The notes under the pieces: model-generated | Told to the model about the DNA's origin: nothing | The model's input: only the letters and a program-made list of their open reading frames with translations | Databases searched by the model: none | Position numbers and translations under genes: made by a program | Part shown: in pieces, positions 15,836 to 25,491 of the stretch | How the letters are laid out: each line of letters opens with the position of its first letter | Position numbering within the stretch: the first letter of the stretch is position 1 | Source of the DNA: Bacillota bacterium | GTDB taxonomy: Bacteria > Bacillota > Sulfobacillia > Sulfobacillales > Sulfobacillaceae | NCBI GenBank assembly: GCA_021798975.1 | Contig: JAJZBJ010000005.1 | Span: 1-44,646, forward strand | Length of the DNA stretch: 44,646 nucleotides | Direction: 5' to 3'

Positions 15836-17407
15836 ATGGATCGTAAGCTTGTGGAGGATCTGACCCGCAGCGTGCAACACACCACCGAGCACATTCAGGC
15901 CCTCATCACGGCGACGCACGACCGATACGTCCCGGATATCCCGGCGGCCTCCCGTCGGATCCGGATGGCCATGGGTCCCAGTCCGGATCTGATTTTGCGG
16001 AGCCTAACGGTGCCCGCCTGTGGATCGGCGCCCGTCCTCATCGCGTATCTGGATAGTGTGACAGATCCCCAAGTCGTCGACCACGACCTCATCGCGCCCT
16101 TGTTACGCACCACGGCCCCCGCGCCGACCTGGGATCAATCGACCCTGACCGCCGGATCCATTACGGGGCAAAAGGCCTGGCCCGGCATTCTCGACGATTT
16201 AGCGGCGGGGCATACGCTCATCTTTGCACCCGGTCTGGACCACGTTTGGAGCGTCGATACGAAGAAATATCCGCAGCGCTCCATTGAACGGCCCCAGACG
16301 GAACTGGCCGTGCGCGGGCCCGACGAGGCCTTCAATGAAAGCCTCGCGACCCAAATGGGCCAATTGCGCCGACGGTTTCGCGACCCCGCCCTCCAATTTC
16401 AGTCGATCACCGTAGGGCTGTGGCAACATGAGCCGATCATGCTGGCCTATGTCGCGGGGCTCACTAATCCGTCCTTGACAAGCCTCGTGACCGCGCGGCT
16501 ATCCCGGATCGCCACCGGCGGGCGCGCGAACGCCACCGTGGTGGCGGGGTTGATTCGAGATCAGCCCCGGTCGATTTTTCCCACCATCCGGTCCACCGAG
16601 CGGGTGGACCTCGCCTGCCACGCGCTGTTGGAAGGCAAGGTCATCATTTTGGTGGACGGGGATCCCTTCGTCCTGATCGCACCGGCGCCCCTTGCCGACT
16701 TCTATCGCACCGGGATGGACTATGCGGGGCCCTGGTACGACACCTCGTTTGTCCGCTTCATTCGGCTCGTGGGCTGGGCCATTGGCGTATACCTGCCGGG
16801 GCTCTACATTGCCCTCACCGAGGTGAACACCAATTTGCTGCCGCCGGCGCTGCTCATTATGACGGCCGGCAGCCACGCCGGCCTGCCCTTTCCCCCCGTG
16901 GTGGAGGCGTTGCTCATGGTGTTTGTGATTGAAGTGTTGCGCGAGGCCGCCCTGCGCCTCCCGAAAACCCTGTCCGTCACGATTGGCACGGTGGGCGCCA
17001 TTGTCGTCGGCACCGCTGTGGTGAAGGCGGGCTTGGTCAGCCCGCAGATGATCGTCGTGATTACCTTGACCGCGTTGAGTTTTTACAGTGCCCCGGTCTA
17101 CGAATTGACCGGGACCTGGCGAGTGGTCAATTTCCTCATGCTCCTGGCCGGCGCCGTCGCGGGCGTGTATGGATTAGTCCTGGTCACGGTCTGGCTCATC
17201 GGCACCCTCATCGGGCTCACCTCCTTTGGGGTGCCGTATTTCGCGCCTATGGCCCCGTTTCGCGCCGCGGACTGGCGGGACTTGCTGATACGGGTTCCCT
17301 GGACGCTCTGGCGGCGACGTCTGACCACGGCCCACCCGGAGGGATCGCGATCGATGGGACCCCCGGTCATGGTCCCGCCATCGCCGTGGGATCGGTCCCG
17401 CTCATGA
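15836..17407 (+). CDS. gerA: Spore germinant receptor A subunit (GerA/GerKA family)
   Basis: 523 aa. A subunit of the germinant receptor in the inner spore membrane. A large N-terminal cytoplasmic domain (about 1-300) contains the family blocks DLIAPLL, RSTERVDLACHALLEGKVIILVDG and DFYRTGMDY. A membrane domain follows from about 305, with the family run LPGLYIALTE...ALLIMTAGSHAGLPFPP and five hydrophobic segments. GGGGGG precedes the ATG. The stop overlaps gerC by ATGA, so the three subunits are coupled. Composition is more GC-rich than the defence block, hinting at a separate origin. Which germinant it senses is not readable. Confidence 0.93.
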   Translation: MDRKLVEDLTRSVQHTTEHIQALITATHDRYVPDIPAASRRIRMAMGPSPDLILRSLTVPACGSAPVLIAYLDSVTDPQVVDHDLIAPLLRTTAPAPTWDQSTLTAGSITGQKAWPGILDDLAAGHTLIFAPGLDHVWSVDTKKYPQRSIERPQTELAVRGPDEAFNESLATQMGQLRRRFRDPALQFQSITVGLWQHEPIMLAYVAGLTNPSLTSLVTARLSRIATGGRANATVVAGLIRDQPRSIFPTIRSTERVDLACHALLEGKVIILVDGDPFVLIAPAPLADFYRTGMDYAGPWYDTSFVRFIRLVGWAIGVYLPGLYIALTEVNTNLLPPALLIMTAGSHAGLPFPPVVEALLMVFVIEVLREAALRLPKTLSVTIGTVGAIVVGTAVVKAGLVSPQMIVVITLTALSFYSAPVYELTGTWRVVNFLMLLAGAVAGVYGLVLVTVWLIGTLIGLTSFGVPYFAPMAPFRAADWRDLLIRVPWTLWRRRLTTAHPEGSRSMGPPVMVPPSPWDRSRS

Positions 17408-18504
17408 ACCGTCGCGCGTTAGTCCGCCTCCTGGCCAGCCTCTTCGCGCTCCCCCTCCTCAGCGGGTGTTGGAATCAACGCCCCATCGAGCAACGAGCCA
17501 TCGTCATCGCGGTCGGCGTCAGCGCGCATCACCAATGGCGGTTTCTCTTTCCCAATGTCGCCGTCACAGCGGACAGTCTGACCGCCATTCCGTCCGCGCA
17601 ACAATTCTATACGGTCACCGTGCGAGCACCGACTTGGCAACGCGCCGTCCAGCGTCTGCAAGCCGGAATGGCCCGCAAGGTGTCCGTGGGCGAACTCCAA
17701 TTGCTGATGGTGGACGACCGCCTCTCCACGGGGCAAGTCACGCGGGTTGTCGACGGTTTGAATACGACCGGCGCGGTGCCCGCCACCTTTTGGATCGCGG
17801 CGAGCCCCGGCTCGCCCGCCGCGTTGCTGGAGCAGACCTCGCCCCAAACCGTCGTGCCGTATTATGACGTCGCGACCTATTTCGATTGCCGCGGCTGCCA
17901 TCCGCTCCGCCTGGTCGAGCGCGGCTGGCAATGGTGGGCGCAAAACGCCACCCCCGGAGACTCGCCGTATCTGCCGTTGGCGCGGTCGACGCCGCACGGT
18001 GTCGCGGTCCGACAACTGCTGGTCTACCCGCTCCACGGCCGTCCCGTGCTCATGCCGCCGCTCATCACACAAGGCTTTGCGTATCTCACGAACCGGGCGG
18101 TCGACGTCGCCGTACCCGTCTCCCTCGGCGGCCACGCCTACACGGTGGCGCGCCTCGACGCCCACGTGCGGACCCGCGTACACTTGACCCCCCGCGCCAT
18201 CGCCGTGCAGGTGCAAGTCCACGCGGGCGGGATTATCGACGACGCGCCGCCGCACACCCTCATCACCCGTGCCTTGGAGCACGCCGTGGGACTAGCCGCC
18301 GCGCACGTGATTGCCGGGCGCTGTCGCGACACCATTGACTGGGCCAACCGCACCCACACCGATCCCTTCGGGTACGCCAAGCGGGCGGCCTGGCTCGACG
18401 ACGCGCTGGGCGAGACGTTCTCCGCCGCCCGTCTGACCACCCTGCCGATCCAAGCCCACATTGCCGTGCGCGTGACCATTCACGGCGACGGGGTGGCCCG
18501 ATGA
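17404..18504 (+). CDS. gerC: Spore germinant receptor lipoprotein C subunit (GerC/GerKC family)
   Basis: 366 aa from ATG 17404, which overlaps the gerA stop as ATGA; an in-frame ATG lies 18 bases earlier. The signal peptide ends in lipobox LLSGC with the lipidated cysteine at 22, followed by the family sequence WNQRPIEQRAIVIAVGV. The Ger(x)C C-terminal domain follows. It anchors to the outer face of the inner spore membrane and supports the A/B complex. It couples to gerB through another ATGA overlap. Length is normal for the family. Confidence 0.92.
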   Translation: MNRRALVRLLASLFALPLLSGCWNQRPIEQRAIVIAVGVSAHHQWRFLFPNVAVTADSLTAIPSAQQFYTVTVRAPTWQRAVQRLQAGMARKVSVGELQLLMVDDRLSTGQVTRVVDGLNTTGAVPATFWIAASPGSPAALLEQTSPQTVVPYYDVATYFDCRGCHPLRLVERGWQWWAQNATPGDSPYLPLARSTPHGVAVRQLLVYPLHGRPVLMPPLITQGFAYLTNRAVDVAVPVSLGGHAYTVARLDAHVRTRVHLTPRAIAVQVQVHAGGIIDDAPPHTLITRALEHAVGLAAAHVIAGRCRDTIDWANRTHTDPFGYAKRAAWLDDALGETFSAARLTTLPIQAHIAVRVTIHGDGVAR

Positions 18505-19661
18505 GTATGGGACCGATCGAGCCGATTAGCCGCGGCCAGTTCTTCTTGATCACGACCACATCCGTGGTAGTGGGAGGCGTTTATATCTGGCCCCAGACGG
18601 TGCTGACGGATGCCGGCCTCGATGCCCCGTGGGCCGTCCTGCTTTCGATCAGCGTGGCTTTGGGGATTACCTGGCTGCAAACGCTCTGGCCTCCCAAAAC
18701 CACCGGGATGACCGAGCTGGGTCGCATGCAGGCCGTGTGGGGCTGGGGCCGCTGGCCCGTCTTTCTGGCCACGGCGGCCCTCTATGTGCCGTTGGACGGG
18801 GCGCTCGTAGCCCTGTTTAGCCAACTGCTGCAGCAGCTGTATTATCGCTATACCCCGCTATGGTTCTTCACCATTACCGTGCTGCTGATGGCAGGCTGGC
18901 TGGCGGGCCACTCCTTGGCCCACATCGCCCGGAATATCCAACTCTGGTTTCCCCTCCTGCTGGCGTCGTTTTGTCTCCTCACCCTCATGGCCTTGGGACA
19001 CTTTCACGAAACCGCGGCCCTGCATCCGGCGTCGGTCATTCGCGTCGTGCCCATCGCGAAAGGGGTTGTGGCCACCTGGTACCTGTGGATGCAAGGCGAA
19101 GTCATCGTCACCGTGGGTTCCCACGTGCGCGAGACGACCTGGACCCAGATCCGCCATTGGGCGTTGGCCGCCGTGGCGTTGCAAGGGACCATCATCCTGA
19201 TTATCTATGCGCTCGTCGTCGGCACCCTCGGCCCCGCCGTCGCGGAGACCCTCGAGTGGCCGCTGGTGTACATTTTTTCGAACCTGACGGTCCGCACCCT
19301 GTTTATCAGCCGCCCCAGCATCGTGATTGTGGTGGCGTGGGTGGTGGCGTTGATTCTGTACTTAACCCTCCATGTGTTTGTCCTCACGGTCAATCTCCAA
19401 GACGGATGGTCCCTCTCGGCCCGGGGGCGGGTGGGGCTCGTGTGGGCCCTCATCGGCCTCCTCGGCGGGATCGCCTGGGGCCTGCCGTCCCCGGTGGCGG
19501 CCACAGACCTCGTCGTCCATTGGATCGACCCGGCCGCGCTGGGCGTGACGATAATCACCAGCCTCGGCGCCCCCTGGTTGGTGCGGCACCGATCGGTGCG
19601 GGAGCGGACCCCGGTCCGTCCAACAGGCGATGCGCCGCCGCGTGCGAACCCGCCCTCGTGA
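18501..19661 (+). CDS. gerB: Spore germinant receptor permease B subunit (GerB/GerKB family)
   Basis: 386 aa, about ten hydrophobic segments, APC-type endospore germination permease. It opens with PIEPISRGQFFLITTTSVVVGGVYIWPQ, the usual start of this family. It forms the ligand-binding membrane subunit of the receptor with GerA and GerC. The start overlaps the gerC stop by 4 bases. The C-terminus ends in a charged, proline-rich tail. The operon order A-C-B follows the gerK layout. It is followed by 161 bases and a convergent methyltransferase gene. Confidence 0.93.
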   Translation: MSMGPIEPISRGQFFLITTTSVVVGGVYIWPQTVLTDAGLDAPWAVLLSISVALGITWLQTLWPPKTTGMTELGRMQAVWGWGRWPVFLATAALYVPLDGALVALFSQLLQQLYYRYTPLWFFTITVLLMAGWLAGHSLAHIARNIQLWFPLLLASFCLLTLMALGHFHETAALHPASVIRVVPIAKGVVATWYLWMQGEVIVTVGSHVRETTWTQIRHWALAAVALQGTIILIIYALVVGTLGPAVAETLEWPLVYIFSNLTVRTLFISRPSIVIVVAWVVALILYLTLHVFVLTVNLQDGWSLSARGRVGLVWALIGLLGGIAWGLPSPVAATDLVVHWIDPAALGVTIITSLGAPWLVRHRSVRERTPVRPTGDAPPRANPPS

Positions 19662-19822
19662 GCCCGGGGTCAGCCCGTGCCCTCCGGCGGTCCGGCGATC
19701 CTCCCGGACGGGCCATGGAGAATGGGATCGGGACTTTCGGTGAGAGCCCGGGGTCCGGTTACCATAAACTGGCTGGTGGCAGACAAATCCACGAAAAGAC
19801 GATTGTTCACCCCATGACGCGA

Positions 19823-21343
19823 TCAGGGCGTCATCCGCCCCCACGGCTCCGCGGCCCCGGGTACCTGGCCAAACACGGCTTCGTTGCGTAAGACGGTCGT
19901 TTGCTCCGCGGCGGTCGTATGTTGGACTAATTCGCGTCCCATGCGTTCGAGTCGGCGAATCAGCTGCCACCGATCCGCATAGGGTATGCGGCAGAGCAGG
20001 TTCTGGTAGAAGGCACCGCCTTTCAAGACGAATGCGAGAAAGGCCTCCGGGTCGGCGGCGGACACCGTGGACGCGAGGGTCGTCGACGCGACCGACACGA
20101 GATGTCGACGAAAGGTGGCGTCCAGGACGCCTGGCGGAAAACCTGTGCGCTCGCCAAACGGGAGCGCCCATTTCTCCGCTAGGTCCGCGAGGGGCCGAAA
20201 CCACAAGGCCACCATGGGAATCTGCCGAAAGTCGGTTTGCGGGGGCGGACACAACGCCGCTACCAGCCCACCCGGTTTGGTGACCCGCGCCATTTCTTGC
20301 ACCGCCTGGTCCACCTGCGTAAAGTGCAGCGACGCCACGGCCAGGCAGACATCGAAGGTATCGTCGGCAAACGGCAAGTGCTCCGCCGTGCCTTGGACGA
20401 CGTCGATGGTGCGGATCCCCGCCGCCCGGCGCTTCGCCTCCAATCGGTCCAAGAACGCGCGCGACGGATCCAACGCTACGACACGCCCGCGGTCCCCGAC
20501 CTGGCGAAACAGGCCCAAGTCGATGGTCGCGCGTCCCGTGCCACAGCCCACCTCCAGGACCCGCATCCCGGGGCGGATCCCCAGCCGCTGCAAAAAGTCC
20601 ACCGTCGGAACCGCGGCATCGGGGACGACGCGCGGATAGACGGTGTCGAAATCCAACTCGCCAAAAATGGTCCACCGTTGGGCCTCGGCGCGCCATGCCA
20701 ATTCACCGGACGCTTCCAGAATGTGCCGCAACTGCGCCAGTAATGCATGGCCCGCGGGGGTGAGCATCACCGTCTCCCCCTGGCCCCGATATTGCACGTC
20801 GACGAACCCGAGGCGGCGGTAATGGGTCAACTGGCCAAAGAAGACCCCGTCCGACCACGGGCGGTGCAGGGTCCCCATCAGAAAATCATCTTGGCGCATC
20901 GATCCGTAATAGGCCAAGGCGTTCAAGTCTTCATGCGCGGAAATCACCAGATATAAAATCCGGAGCGCCCCCCAGGTCAAGGGTTGACGGGCCACAAAGG
21001 TCTCCACACGCTCGACCGCGCGTTCCACGTCCGCTTGCTCCAGGACGCGGTGTCCCTTGGTTCGTTGCACCTCATAGAGCGCGGTCCCCCAGATGATTTC
21101 GTGCAACGCCGCCAGCACGTCGTCGATGCGGCCCACCAGGGGTGGGCCGGCCACCACCGCGGGGGCAATCCGCGTCGCCTCCGCACTCGTCAACCAGTCG
21201 AAGGCGTCGGGAGCGACCTGTTCTTCCTGCTCACTGTTCATCCAGGTGTCGAGGACGACCCCGGCCTCCAAGGCCTCGCGGATCACGCGGACCAGGTGGG
21301 CTTCGGGGAGATCGGCCTGCACCAATTGCATCAATGCGTCCAT
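19823..21343 (-). CDS. Class I SAM-dependent methyltransferase with N-terminal winged-helix-like region
   Basis: 506 aa, ATG with GGAGAGGATCCCGA upstream. The central domain has SAM motif I VLEVGCGTGRAT at about 262-273, an acidic residue ending strand 2 (VVALDPS), and VQGTAEHLPFADDTFDVCLAVASLHF, as in the UbiE/Methyltransf_11 fold. Residues 1-230 hold helical segments and a 'LTHYRRLGFVDVQYRGQGETVMLTPAGHALLAQL' stretch that looks like a winged-helix (PadR/MarR-like) domain. The C-terminal 100 residues are helical. The substrate is unknown; a small molecule is more likely than DNA. It faces the gerABC operon tail to tail. Confidence 0.8.
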   Translation of the reverse strand: MDALMQLVQADLPEAHLVRVIREALEAGVVLDTWMNSEQEEQVAPDAFDWLTSAEATRIAPAVVAGPPLVGRIDDVLAALHEIIWGTALYEVQRTKGHRVLEQADVERAVERVETFVARQPLTWGALRILYLVISAHEDLNALAYYGSMRQDDFLMGTLHRPWSDGVFFGQLTHYRRLGFVDVQYRGQGETVMLTPAGHALLAQLRHILEASGELAWRAEAQRWTIFGELDFDTVYPRVVPDAAVPTVDFLQRLGIRPGMRVLEVGCGTGRATIDLGLFRQVGDRGRVVALDPSRAFLDRLEAKRRAAGIRTIDVVQGTAEHLPFADDTFDVCLAVASLHFTQVDQAVQEMARVTKPGGLVAALCPPPQTDFRQIPMVALWFRPLADLAEKWALPFGERTGFPPGVLDATFRRHLVSVASTTLASTVSAADPEAFLAFVLKGGAFYQNLLCRIPYADRWQLIRRLERMGRELVQHTTAAEQTTVLRNEAVFGQVPGAAEPWGRMTP

Positions 21344-21772
21344 TCGGGATCCTCTCCTGGGTCAGATGTCACGGACGGCGACCCCTGAGCGGCTGAGGGG
21401 AGTCGTTCCCTTGATTGTAGATCCGCGCGGACGACAGGCCCCCACGACAACGGCCAATTGGCCCGGGCCGCGTTTCCTCGCGACCGTCGCGGCGGCCGGG
21501 TTAACGCGAGCCGTGCTCGACGTGTCTCGGTTGAGGGTTCTGTTCTCGGACTAGTGTTGTAGAGGGTATACTGCAGCGGCCTATCTGGTGACATTCGTCG
21601 ACCCCACCGGGCGCACCAGCGCAATCCTTATTCCGGTTTTTCGTTCGGATGCTACAGAAACCCCAAGTACGGCACGATCGATTGAGACAAATTTGAGACA
21701 CTTCAAACAAGGAGTGTTCGCTCGCACCCCGAAATTCGACACAAAACGACACACACCCGAATGAGAGACACC
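21344..21772. other. Intergenic region, 429 bp, upstream of the EAL gene
   Basis: Divergent spacer between the methyltransferase and the EAL gene. It holds two copies of TTGAGACA (21682-21689, 21693-21700) 11 bases apart, about one helical turn, a candidate operator. A lone TATACT at 21567 lacks a good -35. No credible gene seen. Confidence 0.45.
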
Positions 21773-22498
21773 ATGGGACAACAACTCTGGAGCGCCTTAC
21801 AACCGATTATCGATACCGACACCGGCCGTGTCGTGGGGCATGAAGCCCTCTTGCGTGGGCCGCAAGGGACTGAATGGGAATCGCCCGCCATGCTCTTTGC
21901 GGCCGCAGCGCACCTTGGGCATCAAGTGATTCTGGAAGCCACCGCCCGGCAGTTGGCCATGCGGCGATTGTCCGATTTGCCATCCCCGCAGCGGCTGTTT
22001 GTCAACATCGATGCCATGGTGGACGACATGCCCGCGGCGCCGGGACACCCGGCGGTTCTTCCGCATCGAGTGGTCTTGGAAATCTCGGAGCGCCAGCCGA
22101 TCGTCGACAACCCGGCCCTGTGGTCTCAGGTGCAGGCCTGGCGGGAAGCCGGATTCGCCATTGCGCTCGATGACTACGGCACCGGCTTTATGGGACTGGG
22201 AGCGCTCTTGAAGTTGCGTCCAAACCTCCTGAAGCTCGATCGCGTCATTGTGCAAGGTGTCGAGCGAGACCCCATCCATCGCGCCGCCGTCAAGAATATG
22301 GTGGCCTTGGGGCATGACCTCGAGATCACCCTCATTGCGGAAGGCGTGGAGACGTTGGACGAGTTCTGGGAGTTACGGGCGTGTGGCGTCCGCTACATGC
22401 AAGGCTTCCTCTTGGGCAGACCCCAACGCGATCCTGTCGTGGCCGCCGTGCCCATCCCCCCTCAAGCGCCCGCTGGGCTTCTCGCTCATGCCCGGTAA
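21773..22498 (+). CDS. Stand-alone EAL-domain c-di-GMP phosphodiesterase
   Basis: 241 aa consisting of the EAL domain only. Metal- and substrate-binding residues are visible: E24 in HEALLRG, N in LFVNIDAM, E in VLEISERQ, the DD pair in ALDDYGTGF, K in LLKLDR, E in IAEGVE and the loop QGFLLGRPQ. It should therefore hydrolyse c-di-GMP to pGpG. No sensor, GGDEF or membrane segment is present. ATG 21773 is preferred over 21761 because GAGAG lies 5 bases upstream. It faces the small membrane-protein gene at 22515. Regulation may run through the TTGAGACA repeats upstream. Confidence 0.9.
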   Translation: MGQQLWSALQPIIDTDTGRVVGHEALLRGPQGTEWESPAMLFAAAAHLGHQVILEATARQLAMRRLSDLPSPQRLFVNIDAMVDDMPAAPGHPAVLPHRVVLEISERQPIVDNPALWSQVQAWREAGFAIALDDYGTGFMGLGALLKLRPNLLKLDRVIVQGVERDPIHRAAVKNMVALGHDLEITLIAEGVETLDEFWELRACGVRYMQGFLLGRPQRDPVVAAVPIPPQAPAGLLAHAR

Positions 22499-22514
22499 GC
22501 GCTGCGACCGCGTC

Positions 22515-22805
22515 TCACAGGGTCAGGAGATACGGGAGATACTGGCACCCGGCAAACCCCGAGAGCCATGTGACCAGTATCATGACATCCCACAAGTCAA
22601 AGTGTCCTGGCCACCGAACGATGGCTCCAATCGCCACCACGCCGCTAGCGTCGGCGCCGTACCAGAATGCAGCGATCTGCAACATCCACGGGGGGGATTG
22701 GGTGGCAAGCCACCACGGTCCCTCGCGATAAACCCCGAGACTTACCCCGAAGCCGAACGACGCCATAATCAACACCGGCATCATCCCAAACAGCCATTCC
22801 ATCAT
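22515..22805 (-). CDS. Small membrane protein, unknown
   Basis: 96 aa, ATG with AAAGGACGG upstream. Three hydrophobic segments: LFGMMPVLIMASFGFGVSLG, PPWMLQIAAFWYGADASGVVAI and LWDVMILVTWLSGFAGCQYL. No recognised family. Downstream of the 118-aa gene and separated from it by a terminator, so it is probably transcribed alone. Confidence 0.6.
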   Translation of the reverse strand: MMEWLFGMMPVLIMASFGFGVSLGVYREGPWWLATQSPPWMLQIAAFWYGADASGVVAIGAIVRWPGHFDLWDVMILVTWLSGFAGCQYLPYLLTL

Positions 22806-22885
22806 CGGAACACCGTCCTTTCCCTGTCATCGCGACCATAGCACAGGGGCGCAATGACACCGGGGATCAGACCGCCAACGACAAA

Positions 22886-22903
22886 GGCCGCCTCGCGGCG
22901 GCC
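22886..22903 (-). terminator. Rho-independent terminator after the 118-aa gene
   Basis: GGCCGCC-TCGC-GGCGGCC perfect 7-bp stem; on the minus strand it is followed by TTTGTC. It lies 16 bases past the stop of the gene at 22919. Confidence 0.65.
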
Positions 22904-22918
22904 CTGTCCCATCAGTAG

Positions 22919-23275
22919 CTATGCCGAAATCGATTCGTATGCCATGTAGCCTTTCCCTTGTTGATGCAAACCCCAGTCTTTGATGTGAATATGGACCGGA
23001 ATATCGCCATGTCCGACCAGCGGGCCGTGCAGCTCGAGATCCTTCCCATCCGCTGAGACGTGCCCGGTGAAGGATTGGAGCGTGATGTCAAAAACTTGGT
23101 GGCCTTGCAACATAATTTCGACCTTAATGCGGTCCTCGAATGGGCTAGCAAACAGGTTGGACAGTTCCACGGCTTTACCGGAGAAATCCAACAGGCCGGC
23201 CGCACTGATACCTAGATAGATTTGGTGGTGAGCTAAGGCCTGATTGCATAAGCGAGACGCTTGTTCGATATTCAT
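22919..23275 (-). CDS. Unknown soluble protein
   Basis: 118 aa with an excellent Shine-Dalgarno (AAGGAGG, 7 bases before ATG). The N-terminal 30 residues (MNIEQASRLCNQALAHHQIYLG) are helical. The rest alternates beta-strand patterns (KVEIMLQGHQVFDITLQSF, KDLELHGPLVGHGDIPVHI), suggesting a compact beta-sandwich. No family recognised. Its own terminator follows. It is the first leftward gene after the topB remnant. Confidence 0.7.
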   Translation of the reverse strand: MNIEQASRLCNQALAHHQIYLGISAAGLLDFSGKAVELSNLFASPFEDRIKVEIMLQGHQVFDITLQSFTGHVSADGKDLELHGPLVGHGDIPVHIHIKDWGLHQQGKGYMAYESISA

Positions 23276-23363
23276 ATCCTAGCCTCCTTAAGGAAGTGGG
23301 GGCATCCCCGTCCACGGTACAACAGGCGGTGCTCAGTTACCAAATCTGGTGACCCATTAGGCA

Positions 23364-25456
23364 TTACACGCCCGCGGCGCCTCGGCTTTTGTGCGGGGTG
23401 CGTGACTCAAAGATGAACTCCACACGCCAGGTCTCGGGATTGAGGGTCAAGCGCGCGGCAAACGTCTTGCCGGCGCGGTTCTTGAACCCGTGAATCTCCG
23501 CGGTGGTCTTACCCGCCACCAGGACTTTCACTTGGGGCACGGTCAGCTTCTTTCCGGCGACGTCGCGCCAAATGGTGAAGGGGCAGCCCTCCTTCCAGCG
23601 GGAACAACTCCACCCGCGGGGGCTGGCCCCCACGGTGCCTTGGTGACACTGGGGGCAGGAACCGAGCGTCGCGGCCGGAGCCAGGGTTGTGGTCGTCTGA
23701 CCCTGGGCCGTGGCCACGAGTTCCGTGGTATACTGCCGAATCGCCTGCATGAATCCCGACACCTCCTCCTTCCCTGCGGCAATCGCCTCGAGTCGCGCTT
23801 CCCAGTGACCCGTCATGTCGGGTGACTGGAGGCTGGCCGGTACGACAGCCAGGAGCTTTCGGCCTTTGGTCGTGGTGTGCAGGGTTTTCTTCTTCCGTTC
23901 CACATACTGCCGCCGTAGGAGCACTTCGATGATCCGTGCCCGCGTGGCTGGTGTCCCGAGCCCATGCTGTTCCATCAATCCCAGTAAGCTGGCATCGGTC
24001 AGCCGCGGTGCGGCTTTGGTTGCCTTGGCCATGATTTCGGCGGTTTGCACCGCGACGGCCTCCCCGGGGCGCAATCCGGCCGGAATGGACGGCGTGTCCT
24101 CGCCCTCCTCCTCGTCGATCACGGGCGCCGGCTGCCAAGCAGCCCGCCATCCGGCGTGGACCATGCGGGTCCCGGTGGTTTTAAACAATTGACCATTCGC
24201 CTCGGTCATGAGGGTCTTCCGCTCGTCTTGTCCGGCCGGCAGGAGCGCGGCCACAAACCGGCGACAGATCAGGTCGTAAATCTGACCCTCGACCCCGGAG
24301 AGCGCGCCGGTCGGTGTCTGGCCGGTCGGAATGATCGCGTAGTGTCCCGCCCCGCCTCCGCCACCTTGGCGTCGTTGACAAGGCGTCCCGTCCCCATCGG
24401 CTGCGGCAAGATCTCGAGCAGCGGGGCGTAGGCTGATATCGTTCGCAGGCCTTTCAGACGGACGGCCAGGGTGTCTGCGATGTCTTGCGTGATGTGACGA
24501 CAGTCCGTGCGCAGGTAGCTGGTCAGGTGCTGGTCGTACAGCGCTTGAGCCGCATCCAGCACCTGCTGCGCCGTCAGCCCATCGCGTCGGTTGGCCTCCT
24601 TTTGCAGATCGTTCAGCGAAAAGAGTAGCGGTGGTTGGAGGCTCACCGCCTTGCGCTCGAGCGCCGTGATTATCCCGGGTATCCCGGGCTTCATCTGGGC
24701 CAGAACCGCCGCGGCCGTGGCCGGGTCCGGAATGCGATCCGGATGATCGGGGTCGCGTCCCTGCCAGAGGCCTGGGTAGTCGCCGGCGTCTGCGTGGACC
24801 GTGACCGCCACCTGCCAGTACGGGGTAGGTTGAAAGGTTTCAATCGCCCGGTCCCGGTCGGCAATCAGCCGCAAGGTCGGCGTTTGGACGCGGCCGACAC
24901 TCACGGGGTGACCCGGTTCTCCATGCCGGAGGGAGAAAGCGCGGGTCGCGTTGAGTCCGACGAGCCAGTCCGCTTGCGCCCGGGCCTCGGCGGCGTGGGC
25001 CAGATGGTCATAGGATGTGCTGGGTTTCATGGTCTCGAGCGCCTTCCGGATGGCGGTGGGCGTGTTTTCCGACAGCCACAAGCGGTCAACGGGTTTCTGC
25101 ACGCCGGTTAGGGCTAGCACGGTGCGAATAATATACTCCCCTTCTCGATCGGCATCGGTCGCGGCGATGATGCGATCCGCCTGACGACAGAGCGTGGTAA
25201 TGATCCGGAGTTGTCCTTGCGTCTTCGGGACAGGAGCCAGCTGGAAGGTCTCGGGCAGCATCGGAAGCGTGGACCAATCCCACCGCTTCTATTCCGGATG
25301 ATAGTGCTCGGGGTCCGCCAACGTCGCCAAGTGGCCATAGGCCCAGGTCACCACGTCTTCCCCGACCGTGACATACCCCTCATGCTTTTGGGGCGCTCCC
25401 AGCGTGCGGGCAATATCTAGGGCCACACTGGGCTTTTCCGCAATAATGCAACGCAT
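23364..25456 (-). pseudogene. topB: DNA topoisomerase III (type IA), broken by a nonsense codon and a frameshift
   Basis: Reassembled length is about 697 aa, normal for TopB. The start ATG 25456 has AAGGAGG. It opens MRCIIAEKPSVALDIARTLGA. An in-frame TAG at 25289-25291 replaces a codon in HPE-*-KRWDWSTLP, where a tyrosine would fit. The same frame continues with the TOPRIM motif ATDADREGE and the active-site region VGRVQTPTL. At a C-rich run (24346-24366) the frame changes; the other frame carries on with HYAIIPTGQTPTGALSG... to the C-terminal zinc-finger-like CPQCHQGT region. TopB is a common accessory of conjugative elements. As written, no full-length enzyme can be made. Confidence 0.85.
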
Positions 25457-25491
25457 GATCAATCCCTCCTTGTGATGTCGTGCCGTAGCTA

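Noticed and set aside
17419-18282. 287-codon minus-strand open frame
   Set aside because: Antisense shadow of gerC in GC-rich sequence.
18860-19891. 343-codon + strand frame
   Set aside because: Out-of-frame shadow of gerB, rich in R, P and G.
19362-20696. 444-codon minus-strand frame
   Set aside because: Runs in another frame through the SAM methyltransferase and antisense to gerB; arginine- and glycine-rich shadow.
25289-25291. TAG in topB as a recoded amino acid
   Set aside because: TAG ends other genes here and a second lesion follows in the same gene, so mutation or error is simpler.
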